From the NCBI GenBank assembly GCA_013289765.1, contig JABCZI010000005.1, forward strand, positions 290,368-354,367: DNA of 64,000 nt, given 5' to 3'. Made by a program: the position numbers and the translations under genes. The notes beneath the pieces are model-generated. The model worked only from the letters and a program-made list of their open reading frames with translations, had not been told where the DNA came from and did not search any database. This DNA is from Acidobacteriota bacterium. GTDB lineage: Bacteria; Acidobacteriota; Terriglobia; Terriglobales; Acidobacteriaceae. Position 1 is the first letter of the stretch, and each line of letters opens with the position of its first letter. This document shows, piece by piece, positions 49,801 through 59,183 of the stretch.

Positions 49801-51023
49801 TGTTTTGCTCCATTGGAGTTCTTAGCGACCGGCTGTACGGCGGCTCCATTTGCGAGCGAGTCGGAGGGGTTCACAATCACCGTATCGCGCGCCGATAATC
49901 CAGAGATCACCTCGACCGTGCTGCCATAATCCTGCCCGATTGAAATAGGAGTGAGTTCGACACGACCGTTGCGAACGACTCCTGCCCGCAATCCCTCGGC
50001 GCGGAAGAGCAATGCATTTGACGGGATGGTGACCGACCCGGGATGGGGAGGAACGCGGAGATGCACAAACGCATAGGCGCCGGGCAGCAGGCGCCCTGTA
50101 GGATTGGGAACGTCCACCTCAACATTGAGTGTGCGTGAGGCCGCGTCAATCGCATCGGCGTTGCGGACGACAGTCCCCGTCAACGTTTCGCCCGGAAGTG
50201 CATCGAGCGTGAGCTTTGCCTGTTCTCCGGTCTTCACAAATGCGGCGTAGATCTCGGGCACGGCAACATAGACACGCAGCGTCTGAATGGCTGCCATGTG
50301 AAAAAGCTCTTTCGGGCCCGAATTGTCGCCGGCCTGCACCAGCGCCCCAATGTCGGTGTTGCGGGCCGTAACCACACCATCGAACGGAGCACTAACGCGC
50401 TCGAAGGCTTGGAGTTGCTGTAATCGTTCGACGTTGGCTTTGCTCGAATTCACCAGCGCCTGTTTCGAGTGGAGATCGCTGATGGCCTGGTCCGTTTCCT
50501 GGTGCGAAACAGAATCGGACTCAAGCAGATGCTGCCAGCGCGCAGCCGTGGTTGTCGCCAACTGGAGATTCGCCTCGGCATTCTCCAGATCAGCCCGTGC
50601 CTGCTGCAGTTGTTGGTCCAGTTCCGGGGTCTCAATCGTCGCGAGAAGTTGGCCTTTTTTAACGCGCGCGCCGATGTCTACATACCAGTGTTTAACGTAG
50701 CCGCTCGTCCGCGCGTAGATGGGAGTGTCATTGAAGGCTGACGTACTCCCTGGCAGAGCGATCTCGTCCGCGTCTGAACTCGCTTTGGGAGAGACCACAT
50801 CCACATAAGGAATCGCCGAAGCCTGCGTGCTTTCTCGCAGTCTGGTTTCAGCCTTAAGCCGGGAGTGTAGTCCGAAGACAATCGCTAAGGCAGTACACGC
50901 GGTAAGGATTGCCGTAATCGCGATTGCCCGCTTGCTGAATGCGCGTCGTGGATTGTTCGGAACGGGATCGTTGCGAACCGGTTCCGTTGCGACCTCAAGA
51001 TTCCTGGTTTCAATTGGTGTCAT
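49797..51023 (-). CDS. RND membrane-fusion (periplasmic adaptor) protein
   Basis: A 408-residue HlyD/AcrA-type adaptor. The N-terminal membrane helix (AIAITAILTACTALAIVFGL) anchors it. Then comes the beta/lipoyl part (YVDIGARVKKGQLLATIETP), a helical hairpin with DLENAEANLQLATTTAARWQ, and APFDGVVTARNTDIGALVQA. The start MTPIETRN lies 14 bases inside the end of the pump gene. It links pump and channel. Confidence 0.9.
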   Translation of the reverse strand: MTPIETRNLEVATEPVRNDPVPNNPRRAFSKRAIAITAILTACTALAIVFGLHSRLKAETRLRESTQASAIPYVDVVSPKASSDADEIALPGSTSAFNDTPIYARTSGYVKHWYVDIGARVKKGQLLATIETPELDQQLQQARADLENAEANLQLATTTAARWQHLLESDSVSHQETDQAISDLHSKQALVNSSKANVERLQQLQAFERVSAPFDGVVTARNTDIGALVQAGDNSGPKELFHMAAIQTLRVYVAVPEIYAAFVKTGEQAKLTLDALPGETLTGTVVRNADAIDAASRTLNVEVDVPNPTGRLLPGAYAFVHLRVPPHPGSVTIPSNALLFRAEGLRAGVVRNGRVELTPISIGQDYGSTVEVISGLSARDTVIVNPSDSLANGAAVQPVAKNSNGAKQ

Positions 51024-54000
51024 GGTTAGAACCTTTCCATTCTGCGTTTGCGTGATCTCGAACACTCTTGAATAGCTCCAATTCATCATTCGACTTGCGT
51101 CCATGAAACGCAGCGAAGACCGATGGGACGAACACCAGCGTCGCTACCGTGGCGCAAAGCAGGCCTCCGATGACCGCGCGTCCCAGAGGTGCGTTTTGCT
51201 CTCCTCCCTCGCCGAGACCTAACGCCATCGGCACCATGCCGATTATCATGGCCAGCGCCGTCATGATGACCGGACGGAAACGGGTGACGCCCGCTTCGAT
51301 CGCGGCCTTAACTGAGTCGCCGTGGATTTGTAGCCTTTCCTTGGCGAACGAAATCACAAGGATGCTATTGGCCGTCGCAACCCCGACGCACATCAGAGCG
51401 CCCATCAGCGCCGGAACACTCAGGGTTGTGTGGGTGAAAAAGAGAAACAACACGATGCCCGCCATGGCAGCCGGCAAGGCGGTAATAATGATGAAGGGGT
51501 CCAGCCAGGACTGGAAATTCACCACGATCAGCATGTAGACGAGTACGATGGCGAAGCCCAGTCCGATGATTAAACCGAGATACGAACTGCGCATGGTTTC
51601 CACCTGACCGCGAATCGTAATAAACGTTCCCCGTGGCAGTGATTTTCGATTGGCATCGACGATTCGTTGCACGTCGCGGCTCACCGCTCCGAGATCGCGG
51701 TCCTGCACCGCCCCGTAAATATCGACTACGCGACGGATGTTGTAATGCGAGACGATGGCCATTTCGCGCGAGCGCTGCATCGAAGCCACGTCAGCTAGAA
51801 TCTCGGGATTGGCTTTGCTGCCGCCCGCGATGGGAATGTTCTGAACATCCTTGACCGTTTGGAGGCGATACTGTGGTGTCTGTGCGACCAGGTTGTAGCT
51901 CACACCATTGTTCCAGTTGACAAAGAACATCGGGGTTATCTGGAAGCTCCCGCTGAGTGAATTCAGAACGCTGGAAGCCACATCCCGCTCCGAGTAGCCC
52001 GCCTGCGCTGCCTTGGTTCGGTCCACGTTTATTTCGAGGGTCGGATAGTCGAGCGGCTGCTGAATATGCAAATCCGTGAGACCCGATACCTGGTGCAATT
52101 CGGTTATGATCCTGTCAGCGATGTCGTGGCTGGCCTGCACATTCGCGCCTTCGATTTGCACGTCAATGGGCGCAGGGAGCCCGAAGTTGAGAATCTGGGT
52201 CACGATGTCTGCCGGAAGAAAATAGAAGCTCACACCGGGAAACTCCTGCGGCAGTTCTTCGCGCAGCTCGCGGACGTAGTCAGCCGTGGCCCTGTGATTC
52301 TTGCGGAGCGAGACCAGCACATCGACATCGTTCGCGCCAATAACACCCGACGTCGCATGCATTGTGTTCAACGGACTATACGGCAGTCCGATATTGTCGA
52401 GAATATTGTCCAACTCTGCCGGCGGAACTTTCTCTCGGATCGCGTCTTCGACCAGATCCGATAGGCGCGCAGTTTCTTCGATGCGGGAGCCTGTCTTCGC
52501 ACGAATATGGAGGATGAATTGGCCGGCATCAGACTGCGGGAAAAAGTCCTGGCCGAGCCAAGGCACCAAAAGAAAAGCACACAAGCAAATCCCGAGAAAC
52601 ACCGGAATGAAGAACCGTCGGGCTTCGACGCATTGCGTCAGGACACCTCGATAAGAGTTGCGAAGCCGTTCGAAGCCTCTCTCGAAGTTCTTCTGAAAAC
52701 GGACAAACAAATTCTTCGATTCCCCGCGGCCCTCATTGAGTTTGAGCATGTACATCACCAGCGTCGGGACCAGCGTTCTCGAAAGAATGTAGGAAGCCAG
52801 CATCGCAAAGACCACTGCCTCCGCCAGCGGAACGAACAGGTATCGGGCTACTCCGCCAAGCAGAAACAACGGCATAAAGACGATGCAGATGCACAGTGTC
52901 GAGACGAGTGCAGGTACGGCAATCTGCTGGGCGCCGTCCAGAATGGCCTGCCGAATCTCGGTCTCGTGGCCTTCTTCGAGGATGCGGTTGATGTTTTCGA
53001 TCTCAACCGTCGCGTCGTCCACCAAAATCCCAACCGCCAACGCCAACCCCCCCAGGGTCATGATGTTGATGGTCTCGTGTAGAAAGCTAAGCACCAGTAT
53101 CGAACTCAGAATCGACAACGGAATGGAGATGGCGATGATGAGCGTACTTCGCCAGCTGCCAATGAAAAGAAGAATCATGACTCCAGTGAGCGCGGCGGCA
53201 ATGACTGCTTCGCGAACTACACCGTCGATCGCGCTACGCACAAACAGGGACTGGTCCGCGATGGGAGAGATTTTCAGCTGCGGTGGCAAAGTCAGCGCGG
53301 CGCGAGGTAAGACGCTCCGAATCCCCGACACGACATCCAGAGTCGATGCAGTTCCGGCCTTGAGTACGCTGAGCAGCACACCTCGGTGTCCATCCTGACG
53401 TACCACGTTGGTTTGAAGACCAAACCCATCGCTAACGTGCGCTACGTCTCTCAAATAAATTGTTTTCGCTCCGACCTGCTTGATAGGAAGATCACCCAAC
53501 TCGGCGACTGTGCGAGGTGTGACGTTCACGCGAACGTCCAACTCGCTTTCGGCGATTTTTGCCGTGCCCGACGGCAAGATTAGATTTTGCGCATTCACCG
53601 AATTCAAAACGTCGCTGGGCGAGACGTTTTTGGCTTGCATCAGGTTTTGATCCATGTTGATCATGACCTGCCGCGGCTTGCCGCCGTACGGTAAAGGAAT
53701 GACCGCGCCCGGCACCGTAATGAGCTGAGTGCGCAAGAAGTTGAGCGAGAGATCGTTAAGCTGCTGTTCCGACATTCCGGGGCCGGAGACACCTATCTGA
53801 AGGACCGGGACACTGGAAGCGCTGAAGTTGATGATCTCCGGCGGTTGCGTGGCCGGAGGAAGAAGCCGCAGAATAAAGCCGGAAAGTGCTACCACCTGCG
53901 AGTTAGCGCGGTCCACGCTGGCGCCGGGTTGGAGATAGATCTTTACGACCGCAGTGCCGTTATACGTCGTCGACTCGATGTGCTCGATGTTGTCTACGAG

Positions 54001-54219
54001 CGTTGTGAGACCCTTCTCGAAAGGAGTGGTCAGCCGCGTTTCCAAGTCCTCAGGATTTAGTCCGGTGTAAGTCCAGGCGACAGAAATGACCGGGATGTCG
54101 ATGTTCGGAAAGATGTCGGTGGGAGTCCGAAGAATGACCGCGGGACTCAGCAAGAGAATGAGGATCGCAAGAACAACGAAAGTATATGGCCGGTTAAGAG
54201 CTAATCTGACTATCCACAT
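51010..54219 (-). CDS. RND-family efflux pump (AcrB-like)
   Basis: A 1069-residue inner-membrane pump. The start MWIVRLAL follows AAGGTGAG and is chosen over an ATG 21 bases earlier. It has VVLAILILLLSPAVILRTPT and FPNIDIPVISVAWTYTGLNP at the front. AVGILVDDATVEIENINR supplies the Asp pair of the proton relay. Later LAMIIGMVPMALGLGEGGEQ is a hallmark RND segment. It exports toxic compounds in exchange for protons with the adaptor and NodT-type proteins. The promoter lies at a TetR-like operator at 54365. Confidence 0.93.
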   Translation of the reverse strand: MWIVRLALNRPYTFVVLAILILLLSPAVILRTPTDIFPNIDIPVISVAWTYTGLNPEDLETRLTTPFEKGLTTLVDNIEHIESTTYNGTAVVKIYLQPGASVDRANSQVVALSGFILRLLPPATQPPEIINFSASSVPVLQIGVSGPGMSEQQLNDLSLNFLRTQLITVPGAVIPLPYGGKPRQVMINMDQNLMQAKNVSPSDVLNSVNAQNLILPSGTAKIAESELDVRVNVTPRTVAELGDLPIKQVGAKTIYLRDVAHVSDGFGLQTNVVRQDGHRGVLLSVLKAGTASTLDVVSGIRSVLPRAALTLPPQLKISPIADQSLFVRSAIDGVVREAVIAAALTGVMILLFIGSWRSTLIIAISIPLSILSSILVLSFLHETINIMTLGGLALAVGILVDDATVEIENINRILEEGHETEIRQAILDGAQQIAVPALVSTLCICIVFMPLFLLGGVARYLFVPLAEAVVFAMLASYILSRTLVPTLVMYMLKLNEGRGESKNLFVRFQKNFERGFERLRNSYRGVLTQCVEARRFFIPVFLGICLCAFLLVPWLGQDFFPQSDAGQFILHIRAKTGSRIEETARLSDLVEDAIREKVPPAELDNILDNIGLPYSPLNTMHATSGVIGANDVDVLVSLRKNHRATADYVRELREELPQEFPGVSFYFLPADIVTQILNFGLPAPIDVQIEGANVQASHDIADRIITELHQVSGLTDLHIQQPLDYPTLEINVDRTKAAQAGYSERDVASSVLNSLSGSFQITPMFFVNWNNGVSYNLVAQTPQYRLQTVKDVQNIPIAGGSKANPEILADVASMQRSREMAIVSHYNIRRVVDIYGAVQDRDLGAVSRDVQRIVDANRKSLPRGTFITIRGQVETMRSSYLGLIIGLGFAIVLVYMLIVVNFQSWLDPFIIITALPAAMAGIVLFLFFTHTTLSVPALMGALMCVGVATANSILVISFAKERLQIHGDSVKAAIEAGVTRFRPVIMTALAMIIGMVPMALGLGEGGEQNAPLGRAVIGGLLCATVATLVFVPSVFAAFHGRKSNDELELFKSVRDHANAEWKGSNHDTN

Positions 54220-54364
54220 GGACTCACCTTTGCTTGGCAACGGCGTTCATCGAAAGATTCGACGTAACCCCGCATCCCTCTCGCGCCTTCGAAATTCTCC
54301 GAGACCTGAACAACGATTCCCATCGTCACTCGTTCGGTTCCAGTTCATGTTCGATGCAGGAAGA

Positions 54365-54390
54365 GACCGAGCGGTCGCAAAGATATTTTA
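54365..54390 (-). promoter_or_regulatory. GACCG-AG-CGGTC operator just downstream of a -10 for the efflux operon
   Basis: The palindrome (54365-54376) lies immediately downstream of a minus-strand TAAAAT (reading at 54385-54390). A bound repressor would block the pump operon's promoter. Confidence 0.5.
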
Positions 54391-54509
54391 TGCCGCTCAG
54401 GCCTCTTTTTTAGATGGCGAGGCTAACTTGTGGTAGCGCGGTTGAAGCATACTTTGTTAAGCGTGGTAACGATGCTTGGCATGCATGGCAGCCCCACTTC
54501 ATAATTTAT

Positions 54510-54592
54510 GCGACCGACTGAACATCAAATGCGACCTGGGACCGGTCGGTCTCATCCAATTATTGGCGTTGTCCGATCAGCTACCATATGAT
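54510..54592 (+). promoter_or_regulatory. TetR promoter and operators
   Basis: GACCG-GT-CGGTC (54540-54551), a near half-site GACCGAC (54512-54518), and TTGGCG (54563-54568) with TATGAT (54587-54592), an 18-base spacer. The operator sits just upstream of the -35. It suggests autoregulation. Confidence 0.5.
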
Positions 54593-54637
54593 CGCTAAAT
54601 TGGTACTACGCTGAATCGGTATTACTAGGAGAGGGAC

Positions 54638-55258
54638 GTGCGCAAAGGCGAGCAGACTCGGCAAGAGATCATTCGTAAGGCAGCGCCAATCTTCAATCAA
54701 AAAGGATACGACGGCGCTGCGCTTTCCGATCTCATGCGCGCCACTGGTCTGGAAAAAGGCGGGATTTACAGGCACTTTGAGAGCAAAGAAGAACTTGCCG
54801 GAGATGCCTTCGACCACGCCTGGAAAATTGCAATGCATGCGCGCTTCGAAGGAACAGAGAAGATCCCGAATACCGTCGATCGTCTGAAACAAATCGTGCG
54901 GAACTTTCGCGACCGGCGCACCGGGCTGGTGCCGGGAGGCTGCCCGCTGCTGAACACGGCCACCGATTCCGACGATGGCAATCCCAAGTTGCGAGCCAAA
55001 GCCCGCCAGGCTCTCAGTTCCTTGCTTGATCGTCTGCGATCAATTGCCGAGGAGGGGCAACGACGAGGCGAGGTGCGTGCCGATGTCGATTCGGCGAACC
55101 TGGCAACCTTAATTGCAAGTACCCTTGAAGGCAGCATAATGGTGAGCCGTCTGCAGAAGAAGGACGAGCCTCGTGACCTTGCCGTCCGTCATCTGGAGGA
55201 ATACCTCGAAACCAACGTTCGTGTGCGGAAATCGAAGGCCGGAGCTGACAAGTCATGA
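54638..55258 (+). CDS. TetR-family regulator, probably controls the efflux operon and an SDR
   Basis: A 206-residue protein with a GTG start after AGGAGAGGG. The N-terminal HTH is QTRQEIIRKAAPIFNQKGYD, GAALSDLMRATGLEKGGIYR and HFESKEELA. The C-terminal domain contains GGCPLLNTATDSDDGNP with a conserved Cys; similar NemR-like regulators sense electrophiles through it. It is divergent from the RND operon, with GACCG(NN)CGGTC palindromes in between. Overlap with the thioesterase gene (ATGA) shows co-translation. Confidence 0.9.
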   Translation: MRKGEQTRQEIIRKAAPIFNQKGYDGAALSDLMRATGLEKGGIYRHFESKEELAGDAFDHAWKIAMHARFEGTEKIPNTVDRLKQIVRNFRDRRTGLVPGGCPLLNTATDSDDGNPKLRAKARQALSSLLDRLRSIAEEGQRRGEVRADVDSANLATLIASTLEGSIMVSRLQKKDEPRDLAVRHLEEYLETNVRVRKSKAGADKS

Positions 55259-55698
55259 GTGCTGAAGAAATTTCCTCGCAAGCGGACTTCAGGGAACGGG
55301 CAAAAGCGAACGACGTGCCAATCGCGCGTCTGATTGGATTTGAGGCGAAAGACATTGCGGACGGACGGGCGACGGTCGTCTTGGCGGCCGGACCACAGCA
55401 TGCAAATCCCATGGGAACGCTGCATGGCGGGATTCTATGCGACATCGCTGATGCCGCGATGGGCTTGGCGTTTGCAAGTACTCTCGCTCCGGAGGAATCC
55501 TTCACTACGGTTGAACTGAAAATCAACTTCTTCCGCCCGGTCTGGCAAGCACAACTGAGAGCGGAGGGAATGGTCGTGCGGCGAGGCGGCACGATCGGCT
55601 ACGTAGAGTGCACCGTAACCGACGACAAGAACCAATTGGTCGCGAAGGCGGCTTCCACTTGCATGGTCCTTCGCGGCCAGAAGGCAGCGGGACGGTAA
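55255..55698 (+). CDS. PaaI-type hotdog-fold thioesterase
   Basis: A 147-residue cytoplasmic enzyme. It has NPMGTLHGGILCDIADAAMG with the oxyanion GG and the catalytic Asp, and TVELKINFFRPVWQAQLRAE. It likely hydrolyses acyl-CoA thioesters. Its start overlaps the TetR stop by four bases, so it shares that transcript and may act on a compound linked to the efflux response. Confidence 0.88.
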   Translation: MSAEEISSQADFRERAKANDVPIARLIGFEAKDIADGRATVVLAAGPQHANPMGTLHGGILCDIADAAMGLAFASTLAPEESFTTVELKINFFRPVWQAQLRAEGMVVRRGGTIGYVECTVTDDKNQLVAKAASTCMVLRGQKAAGR

Positions 55699-55825
55699 TG
55701 CAATGAGGCCCTGACCTGGTGGAGTCGAGTGTGCAACGCCAACCGCTGCGATCTTGGAGACCAGTGTCCGGGTCGCGATGCCTTCTCTGGACGGCTTCGA
55801 CTGTCGGCGCACCGGGGTCTCGCGT

Positions 55826-56410
55826 CTATTTGATTGGCCGCGAACCCGTGATGAGGATGTCTACGAGTCTCCTGGCGCTTTGCTGCCAGTCTGGACCGGA
55901 CGCCACGTGGGAGACGCCGATCAGTGCCCGAAGCAGATCGAAGGGCTCGAGATCTCTCCGGATGTTGCCGTTCTTAATCGCGCGCTTCACCAGCGCATCA
56001 ATCGCACCCTGGATCTGACTGCGTGAACCTTCATATAGCTTCGAAGGCCCTCCGACGAGCGAATTCAGTGCAGGGGCGATGATCTGCTTGGTCGCGATGT
56101 AGTCCACGAACAACAGCATCCAGGCGCGCAGTGCTTCAATCGGTAGCATAGCCTCGCTAAACTTTCGTTCTGCTGCGGCTAACTTCTGCACCTCAGTCCG
56201 ATAGACCGCCTCGACCAGTGCATCGCGCGTGGGAAAGTGGCGATACAGAGTTCCCGCTCCAACACCTGCCTCTTTGGCGATGTCATCGAGGCTGGCGTTC
56301 GCGCCCGACCGGGTAAACGCCTCCTTCGCCGCTTCCAGAATGCTCTCGCGGTTGCGCTGCGCGTCAGTGCGCGGCTTTCGCAGGACAATTTTCTGAGTTG
56401 TCGTCGGCAT
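55826..56410 (-). CDS. TetR-family regulator of the adjacent dehydrogenase genes
   Basis: A 194-residue protein starting at MPTTTQKI. The HTH reads RESILEAAKEAFTRSGANAS, LDDIAKEAGVGAGTLYRHFP. The C-terminal ligand domain (AWMLLFVDYIATKQIIAPAL) resembles regulators often found beside dehydrogenases. Upstream frames lack support. Two CGGAGAnnnTCTCCG palindromes lie immediately upstream, so it probably controls itself and the divergent genes. Confidence 0.9.
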   Translation of the reverse strand: MPTTTQKIVLRKPRTDAQRNRESILEAAKEAFTRSGANASLDDIAKEAGVGAGTLYRHFPTRDALVEAVYRTEVQKLAAAERKFSEAMLPIEALRAWMLLFVDYIATKQIIAPALNSLVGGPSKLYEGSRSQIQGAIDALVKRAIKNGNIRRDLEPFDLLRALIGVSHVASGPDWQQSARRLVDILITGSRPIK

Positions 56411-56428
56411 ATCAAAAAAAAGTTGCAA

Positions 56429-56478
56429 CCGGAGATAGTCTCCGGTTATCTTATCTATTGATTCGGAGATACTCTCCG
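56429..56478. promoter_or_regulatory. Two CGGAGAnnnTCTCCG operators flanking a promoter
   Basis: CCGGAGA-TAG-TCTCCGG (56429-56445) and CGGAGA-TAC-TCTCCG (56464-56478), centres about 34 bases apart. The AT-rich spacer between them (TTATCTTATCTATTG) contains a minus-strand TAAGAT -10. The first operator starts 19 bases upstream of the TetR ATG. Confidence 0.75.
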
Positions 56479-56547
56479 TTTTAGCCGGAACGCGGCGGCC
56501 TGTCAATAGCGGCTCCCGGCTTCTTCCGGCGTCTAGAGGTGAGGAAT

Positions 56548-56835
56548 ATGAATCCACTCGCTCGTTCCAAACCGTCAAAACACTTCAACCTTCGTTGCAC
56601 CGACTTCATGACGCTGGCGGAGCGGGAGTTGTCAGCGTACTTCACCGCCATTAGCCAGTTGTTCGGGTCAGAACAGGCGGAGCTCTCAGCAGAAGACTGG
56701 TTGCAGGAGTTGATCGACGTCGACAATCTGCCCGCTTCACCCCGCGAATGGCGATTGATCACTGCGAAGACTTCTAGTCGGATCGCAAGTCGACTAAACG
56801 CTTCGTCCCAATCGACCGAATTTACAAATGCTTAG
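56548..56835 (+). CDS. Small protein of unknown function, divergent from TetR
   Basis: A 95-residue soluble protein starting at MNPLARSK, preceded by GAGGTGAGG. It is helical with FMTLAERELSAYFTAISQLF and LQELIDVDNLPASPREWRLI. No family is recognised. It stands 12 bases before the NAD-dependent epimerase gene and faces the second TetR gene, so it is probably under the same CGGAGAnnnTCTCCG control. Confidence 0.65.
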   Translation: MNPLARSKPSKHFNLRCTDFMTLAERELSAYFTAISQLFGSEQAELSAEDWLQELIDVDNLPASPREWRLITAKTSSRIASRLNASSQSTEFTNA

Positions 56836-56847
56836 GAGGAAAAGAAT

Positions 56848-57762
56848 ATGCGTGTTTTTGTCACTGGAGCTACAGGCTTCATCGGTTCCGCAGTCGTCCG
56901 GGAACTGATCGACGCTGGTCATCAGGTGCGCGGCCTCGCGCGCTCAGATGCGGCAGCCAAATCGCTTGCCGCCGTAGGTGTGGAAGTACATCGCGGTTCT
57001 CTTGACGATCTCCAAAGCCTTCGCAGCGGCGCAGCGGCCGCCGACGGAGTGATCCACACCGCTTTTATTCACGATTTCTCAAACTACGGTCCTGCCGCCG
57101 AGACAGATAGACGCGCCATTGAGACGCTCGGAGCCGCGCTCGCGGGCTCTGATCGCCCGTTAATCGTTACTTCCGGGACCTTGCTCGCGCAACGCCAAGG
57201 TTCGCTCGCAACCGAAGAGGATGCACCTAATCCAAGCTTCCCACGCAAGTCGGAGGAGGCGGTGCTTGCCCTGTCGGCACGCGGAGTCCGCACATCGGTG
57301 CTGCGGCTTGCCCCATCGGTCCACGGCAACGGTGATCACGGCTTTGTGCCACGCTTGATCGGCATTGCACGAGAAAAGGGCGTCTCCGCGTATCTCGGGG
57401 ACGGGCTCAACCGCTGGCCGGCGGTGCATCGGCTCGATGCTGCTCATCTATACAGGCTCGTCGTTGAGAAAGGTTCCGTCGGAGCACGGTATCACGGCGT
57501 GGCCGATGAGGGCGTACCGACTCGAGAGATTGCTGAGGCCATCGGTCGGCATTTGAACGTACCGGTCGTCAGCAAGTCTCGCGAGGAAGCGGCCGATCAT
57601 TTTGGCTGGATCGCTCCTTTCTTTGGTATCGACGGCCCGGCTTCCAGCGCTCTGACGAGGGAACGGCTGGGATGGCGACCGGTTCAGCCTGGGCTCATTG
57701 CCGATCTAAACGCGGAGCACTATTTCGAACACACTGCGGATGCCGTCGCTTTGCACGGCTAG
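56848..57762 (+). CDS. NAD(P)-dependent epimerase/dehydratase-type oxidoreductase
   Basis: A 304-residue extended SDR preceded by AGGAGG. The cofactor motif [20 protein letters not shown] leads to [13 protein letters not shown] and [33 protein letters not shown] and [13 protein letters not shown] follow, as in NAD-dependent epimerase/dehydratase-like reductases. Substrate unknown. It sits between a small gene and another SDR, likely one operon controlled by the adjacent TetR. Confidence 0.88.
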   Translation: MRVFVTGATGFIGSAVVRELIDAGHQVRGLARSDAAAKSLAAVGVEVHRGSLDDLQSLRSGAAAADGVIHTAFIHDFSNYGPAAETDRRAIETLGAALAGSDRPLIVTSGTLLAQRQGSLATEEDAPNPSFPRKSEEAVLALSARGVRTSVLRLAPSVHGNGDHGFVPRLIGIAREKGVSAYLGDGLNRWPAVHRLDAAHLYRLVVEKGSVGARYHGVADEGVPTREIAEAIGRHLNVPVVSKSREEAADHFGWIAPFFGIDGPASSALTRERLGWRPVQPGLIADLNAEHYFEHTADAVALHG

Positions 57763-57817
57763 CGCGTAACCGGATCCATGAACTGTGACATCGAGTGTTA
57801 GTACCAGGAGGCAGAAA

Positions 57818-58810
57818 ATGACCAACATACTTGAGGCACTTCCATTTGGGGCAACTTCGACCACAGATGATGTTTTGTCCGGCGTTAATCTGAAGGGCAA
57901 GCGAATTCTCGTAACCGGTGTTTCGGCCGGCCTCGGCGTGGAAACCGCGCGCTCCCTGTCCGCCCACGGCGCTCAGGTTGTGGGCGCGGCGCGGGACTTG
58001 AACAAGGCCAACGCTGCAACCGAACAAGTGCGAAAGGACGCGGCAGCCAATGGCGGAAGCTTCGAACTGGTTGAACTCGATCTTGCCAACCTGAAAAGCG
58101 TGCGTGCCTGCGCCGACGCGCTGCTGACGAAAGGGGAACCGTTGGATGTGGTCATCGCCAATGCCGGAGTGATGGCCACACCGCTCGGCCACACAGTCGA
58201 CGGCTTTGAAACGCAGTTCGGCACCAATCATTTAGGCCACTTTGTCCTGGTCAATCGCATTGCGCCTCTCATTCGCGCAGGTGGGCGGCTCATCAACTTG
58301 TCTTCTTCGGGGCACCGCTATTCCAACGTCGACCTCGAGGATCCCAACTTTGAGCACACACCTTATGAGCCCTTCGTCGCCTATGGCCGATCGAAGACGG
58401 CGAACATCCTCTTTGCGGTGGAGTTCGACCGGAGACATCGGAGTCGTGGCATACGCGCTGCGGCTGTGCATCCAGGAGGGATTCAGACTGAGCTGAGCCG
58501 GTACGTGGACCCCGGCCGTTTAGAAAAGATCGTCGAGCAGATAAATCAGCAACTCGCAGCGGAGGGCAAGGCCCCTTTCCAATTGAAGACTATTCCGCAA
58601 GGAGCCGCTACTTCGGTATGGGCCGGCGTGGTGGCTTCCGCTGACGAAATCGGTGGGCGATATTGCGAGAACTGTCACGTTGGCAAGATGGTACCGGACG
58701 ACGCGACCATCACCGCCGTCAGCGAAGGCGTACGTGGTTATGCGCTCGATCCGAAAAACGCAGAGGCGCTCTGGAAGAAAAGTGAAGAGCTGGTGGGAGA
58801 GTCTTTCTAG
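57818..58810 (+). CDS. Short-chain dehydrogenase/reductase
   Basis: A 330-residue oxidoreductase starting after CAGGAGG. It has KRILVTGVSAGLGVETARSL (cofactor), DVVIANAGVMATPLG, INLSSSGHRYSN and the catalytic YGRSKTANILFAVEF. AAAVHPGGIQTELSRYV follows. The group resembles retinol-dehydrogenase-like SDRs that reduce carbonyls; the substrate is unknown. It lies 55 bases after the epimerase-type gene in the same orientation. Confidence 0.9.
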   Translation: MTNILEALPFGATSTTDDVLSGVNLKGKRILVTGVSAGLGVETARSLSAHGAQVVGAARDLNKANAATEQVRKDAAANGGSFELVELDLANLKSVRACADALLTKGEPLDVVIANAGVMATPLGHTVDGFETQFGTNHLGHFVLVNRIAPLIRAGGRLINLSSSGHRYSNVDLEDPNFEHTPYEPFVAYGRSKTANILFAVEFDRRHRSRGIRAAAVHPGGIQTELSRYVDPGRLEKIVEQINQQLAAEGKAPFQLKTIPQGAATSVWAGVVASADEIGGRYCENCHVGKMVPDDATITAVSEGVRGYALDPKNAEALWKKSEELVGESF

Positions 58811-58913
58811 CTTTCCTCGTTAGAATAGTGAACAGTTCCAGGACGAAAGGAATGATTGGAGAAATGGATGTCGCCAGAAGCTTCACGTTGCGAGACGCCG
58901 TCGCGAGTGGCGT

Positions 58914-59120
58914 GAACCACCGAACCAGATCATACGAAAGGCGCTGCCCCGTATCCCCGACGATCTAGTGATCATCACCAGAGTCAGCGCCCCGCGCGGT
59001 AAAGATGGATCATGGATTCCAGCTTTCTCACGCGAAGAGCTGACGATGGCGATTCAGACAGGTTTGGTTCTTGCATACCTAGACCGGAGCAAAAGAGGAG
59101 ATCGTACGTTGAAGGTGTGA
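58914..59120 (+). pseudogene. Remnant of an aldo/keto-reductase gene
   Basis: An open frame ends PNQIIRKALPRIPDDLVIIT, then RVSAPRGKDGSWIPAFSREE and LTMAIQTGLVLAYLDR. This is the usual aldo/keto-reductase order (an IREAL-PDDLVIATKVG stretch, GSW(L/I)PA, and a D-R near the end of the segment). The start, the catalytic Tyr region and the C-terminal half are absent, and the upstream part does not stay in frame. It is a fossil next to SDR genes. Confidence 0.6.
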
Positions 59121-59183
59121 TTCGTCGACGTTGGCGAATGCAGAATCTTCTTGAAACGCATGTTTCTGTCTGCAGGACGCGCC

